Below, piece after piece: positions 62,390 to 64,000 of a DNA stretch of 64,000 bases. Position 1 is the stretch's first letter; the number at the start of each line of letters is the position of its first letter. Source of the DNA: Neelides folsomi (lineage: Eukaryota > Arthropoda > Collembola > Neelipleona > Neelidae); assembly GCA_034687125.1 (NCBI GenBank), contig JAQGBZ010000291.1:1-64000 (forward strand). Direction: 5' to 3'. Both the position numbers and the translations under genes were made by a program. The notes under the pieces were generated by a model. It worked only from the letters and a program-made list of their open reading frames with translations, did not search any database and was not told the origin of the DNA.

Positions 62390-62700
62390 TTTTTGGACAT
62401 TGGGTGCTCCCTGGGGCGACCCGGGGAGTTCGAACCTGGTAAAGTCACACAAATCATCCGGGTGACCCCAGCGGGCCAACGCGGACTGGCGAATGTAAGT
62501 GAGACGGATGGGGCGGAGGATTTATGACAAACCGCGTTTTCACCACGACCCAGAAGTGAGAGTTTATTCAACCGAGTCAACATCCGGTCCGGTCAAATTC
62601 CCCGCCGATTCAAATATCCCAAAAGATGATCTACGGCGATCTCATCGCACTCCACGTTTCCGCTCCGCCCCTCAACATTGGCCCATTTCAAGGACCTTAA
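62390..62700. other. GC-rich patch with unresolved coding potential
   Basis: This patch stands out against the AT-rich background. Minus strand: acceptor CGCCAG at about 62493 opens a frame reading ARWGHPDDLCDF and FELPGSPQGAPN, and FQERLY is followed by a GTAAGT donor at about 62292. Plus strand: frames reading RVTPAGQRGLANV and RRIYDKPRFHHDPEV are also open. These cannot all be real. It could be one exon of a gene with distant partners, a promoter island, or a decayed element. Confidence 0.3.
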
Positions 62701-64000
62701 TTTTAATTTATTCATTTATTTATTCAATTTAAGCCTTCTAATTCCTTTTTCTCTCCTCAAATCCCAAATCATTTGTTTCAATTAATACTCAATTCCTACA
62801 TAAAAACATTTATTAACGAAGAATTATTCACCAATGACAAAAAATATTAAAATTGATATAAATGGTTTGGACAAAACATTGCCATTTATTCTAATTCAAA
62901 TAAAATTCATTTATAATTAAATTAGAAATAATAAATATTAATATTTTCGGATTTACACACAAAAGATTTATAAGAGGAAAAACCATTAATTAGAGTTCTT
63001 TTATGTTAAAGATTCCTTTATATCTCATCTGTATCTGTAAGTGTAGTAGGATAAATAATGGGCCAATTGGTCAACGCGGTTTGTCAGTGTGATTTAATAG
63101 GAAATTCCATGCATAGCAAGTGGATCTCAATTCGGGAAGAAAGTAAATTGAAGGAGGCCATTAACATTAATTCACTTTCCCACTTCCTATTCTTTGGGAC
63201 GGAAAAAGCCAAGGAGTTTCAGTAATTGTATAAATCCACTCCAAGAGAAAGGAATTTAAACCAAGCCATGTTGATATCTAAAACTGGACTGTATGTACCA
63301 TATGATACTCTTCCATATACATGCTTTACATATAATACTTAATAAGTATACGAAGGTATGTATATTTTATTATATATCATTTTATAAGTATACTTATATG
63401 CAAGGTTATATTGGAACTGGAACATTGGTAGTAATTTAAGTAAGTTAAGTATTCCGTAGTAATAATAATGTATTGGTGAATGGGATTCCGTAGGAAGCGG
63501 GACGTGATGGATGTAAATGGGAATATTAATTTTGCCCTTTCTTCTCAACAATTCTCCCCTTCTTTCCCGACCCGTCACAATGCGGGGAGAAGTGTCTCCT
63601 TAACTCTCTATTTATGCCTCATGAGAACATTTTTAACATTAGAACCCAAAATTCAAAACTTTTATCCATTTGGAAAACATAAAAACCCCTCAAAGGCAAC
63701 CATCCAAAATCCGCAAAGATTTTTACTACGATTTTTTATTATCATAATCTTCACCCGTCTTGCATAAAATAAGACCTCGGAAAGAAATCAAGGAATTTTG
63801 AACTTCAACTACAAATCGATAATTTTATGAATTGAAATCTATTAAGAAAATATGATCATTTTACAACTATAACTTATATAGATTTCAAAGAATAATTAAA
63901 TTGTAAAATGAACGGATTTGAAATTACCAACGAGAAAATTTTAATTTGTTCAAGTTTGCATGAGACTTTAATTAGTTAATTACAGAATTACACATGTTTA

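Larger units (their letters stand above)
53128..64000. other. long gene-poor region
   Basis: About 10.8 kb of mostly AT-rich DNA upstream of the YGPPK-repeat gene. I find no gene with coherent exons. Weak ORFs are listed at 54359-54544 and 57377-57724. A GC-rich patch at 62390-62700 is open on both strands and has plausible isolated splice sites, but no single reading is convincing. No rRNA, tRNA or array structure was found. Confidence 0.45.

Noticed and set aside
62400-62490. tRNA-like B box (GGTTCGAACTCC on the minus strand) with an A-box-like GGCCCGCTGG upstream
   Set aside because: The arms flanking the putative T loop do not pair and no acceptor stem can be formed, so it is not a tRNA gene.

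Overview
This window reads as nuclear DNA of an arthropod. It is strongly AT-rich. Protein-coding genes are split into short exons by mostly short introns (about 60-700 nt) with GT/AG borders. The protein set is animal: a BTB/C2H2 zinc-finger factor, a rhodopsin-class GPCR, a secreted Ig-domain protein related to VEGFR/PVR ectodomains, a secreted animal haem peroxidase, and a secreted YGPPK-repeat, Q-rich protein of cuticle or eggshell type. TATA plus TCAGTC initiator promoters also fit an arthropod. I cannot fix the order; a springtail or another small-genome hexapod or chelicerate is possible, but that is a guess. All gene models were spliced by eye and checked for frame across every junction.

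Layout. 1-4350 is gene-poor with several GC-rich islands and ends in the 5' UTR of the BTB zinc-finger gene (4362-6377, +). A divergent aminergic-like GPCR lies tail-to-tail with it (6997-8622, -). A 300-bp MITE with 78-bp inverted repeats and a 9-bp target duplication sits at 8849-9148. Then come two small single-pass membrane proteins (10144-10482 and 13321-14038, both +), with a broken non-LTR retrotransposon ORF1 between them (10831-11369). The Ig-domain gene is at 15745-18448 (+). A family of four-helix membrane proteins follows on the minus strand: A (21182-23315), B (30856-32287), C (33433-35129), D (38424-39714). A fifth tetraspan gene of different topology, E (41248-42140, -), continues the row. 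The peroxidase (26703-30025, +) lies between A and B. A small acidic protein with a C-terminal membrane segment is at 42658-43724 (+). A duplicated 230-250 bp block (43884-44112 and 44522-44773) precedes the 12-exon YGPPK/Q-rich secreted protein gene (44924-53127, -), which has a 4.66-kb first intron. From 53128 to the end I find no convincing gene, only a few weak ORFs and one GC-rich patch (about 62390-62700).

There is no operon logic here. The genes that clearly belong together are the tetraspan row, which shares exon structure, intron phases and orientation and looks like a local tandem expansion, and possibly the two small single-pass proteins. The most interesting items are the tetraspan cluster, the GPCR that keeps its amine-binding aspartate but has lost all three classical activation motifs, the apparently soluble VEGFR-like Ig protein, and the peroxidase that carries a myeloperoxidase-type methionine next to its haem-linking glutamate.
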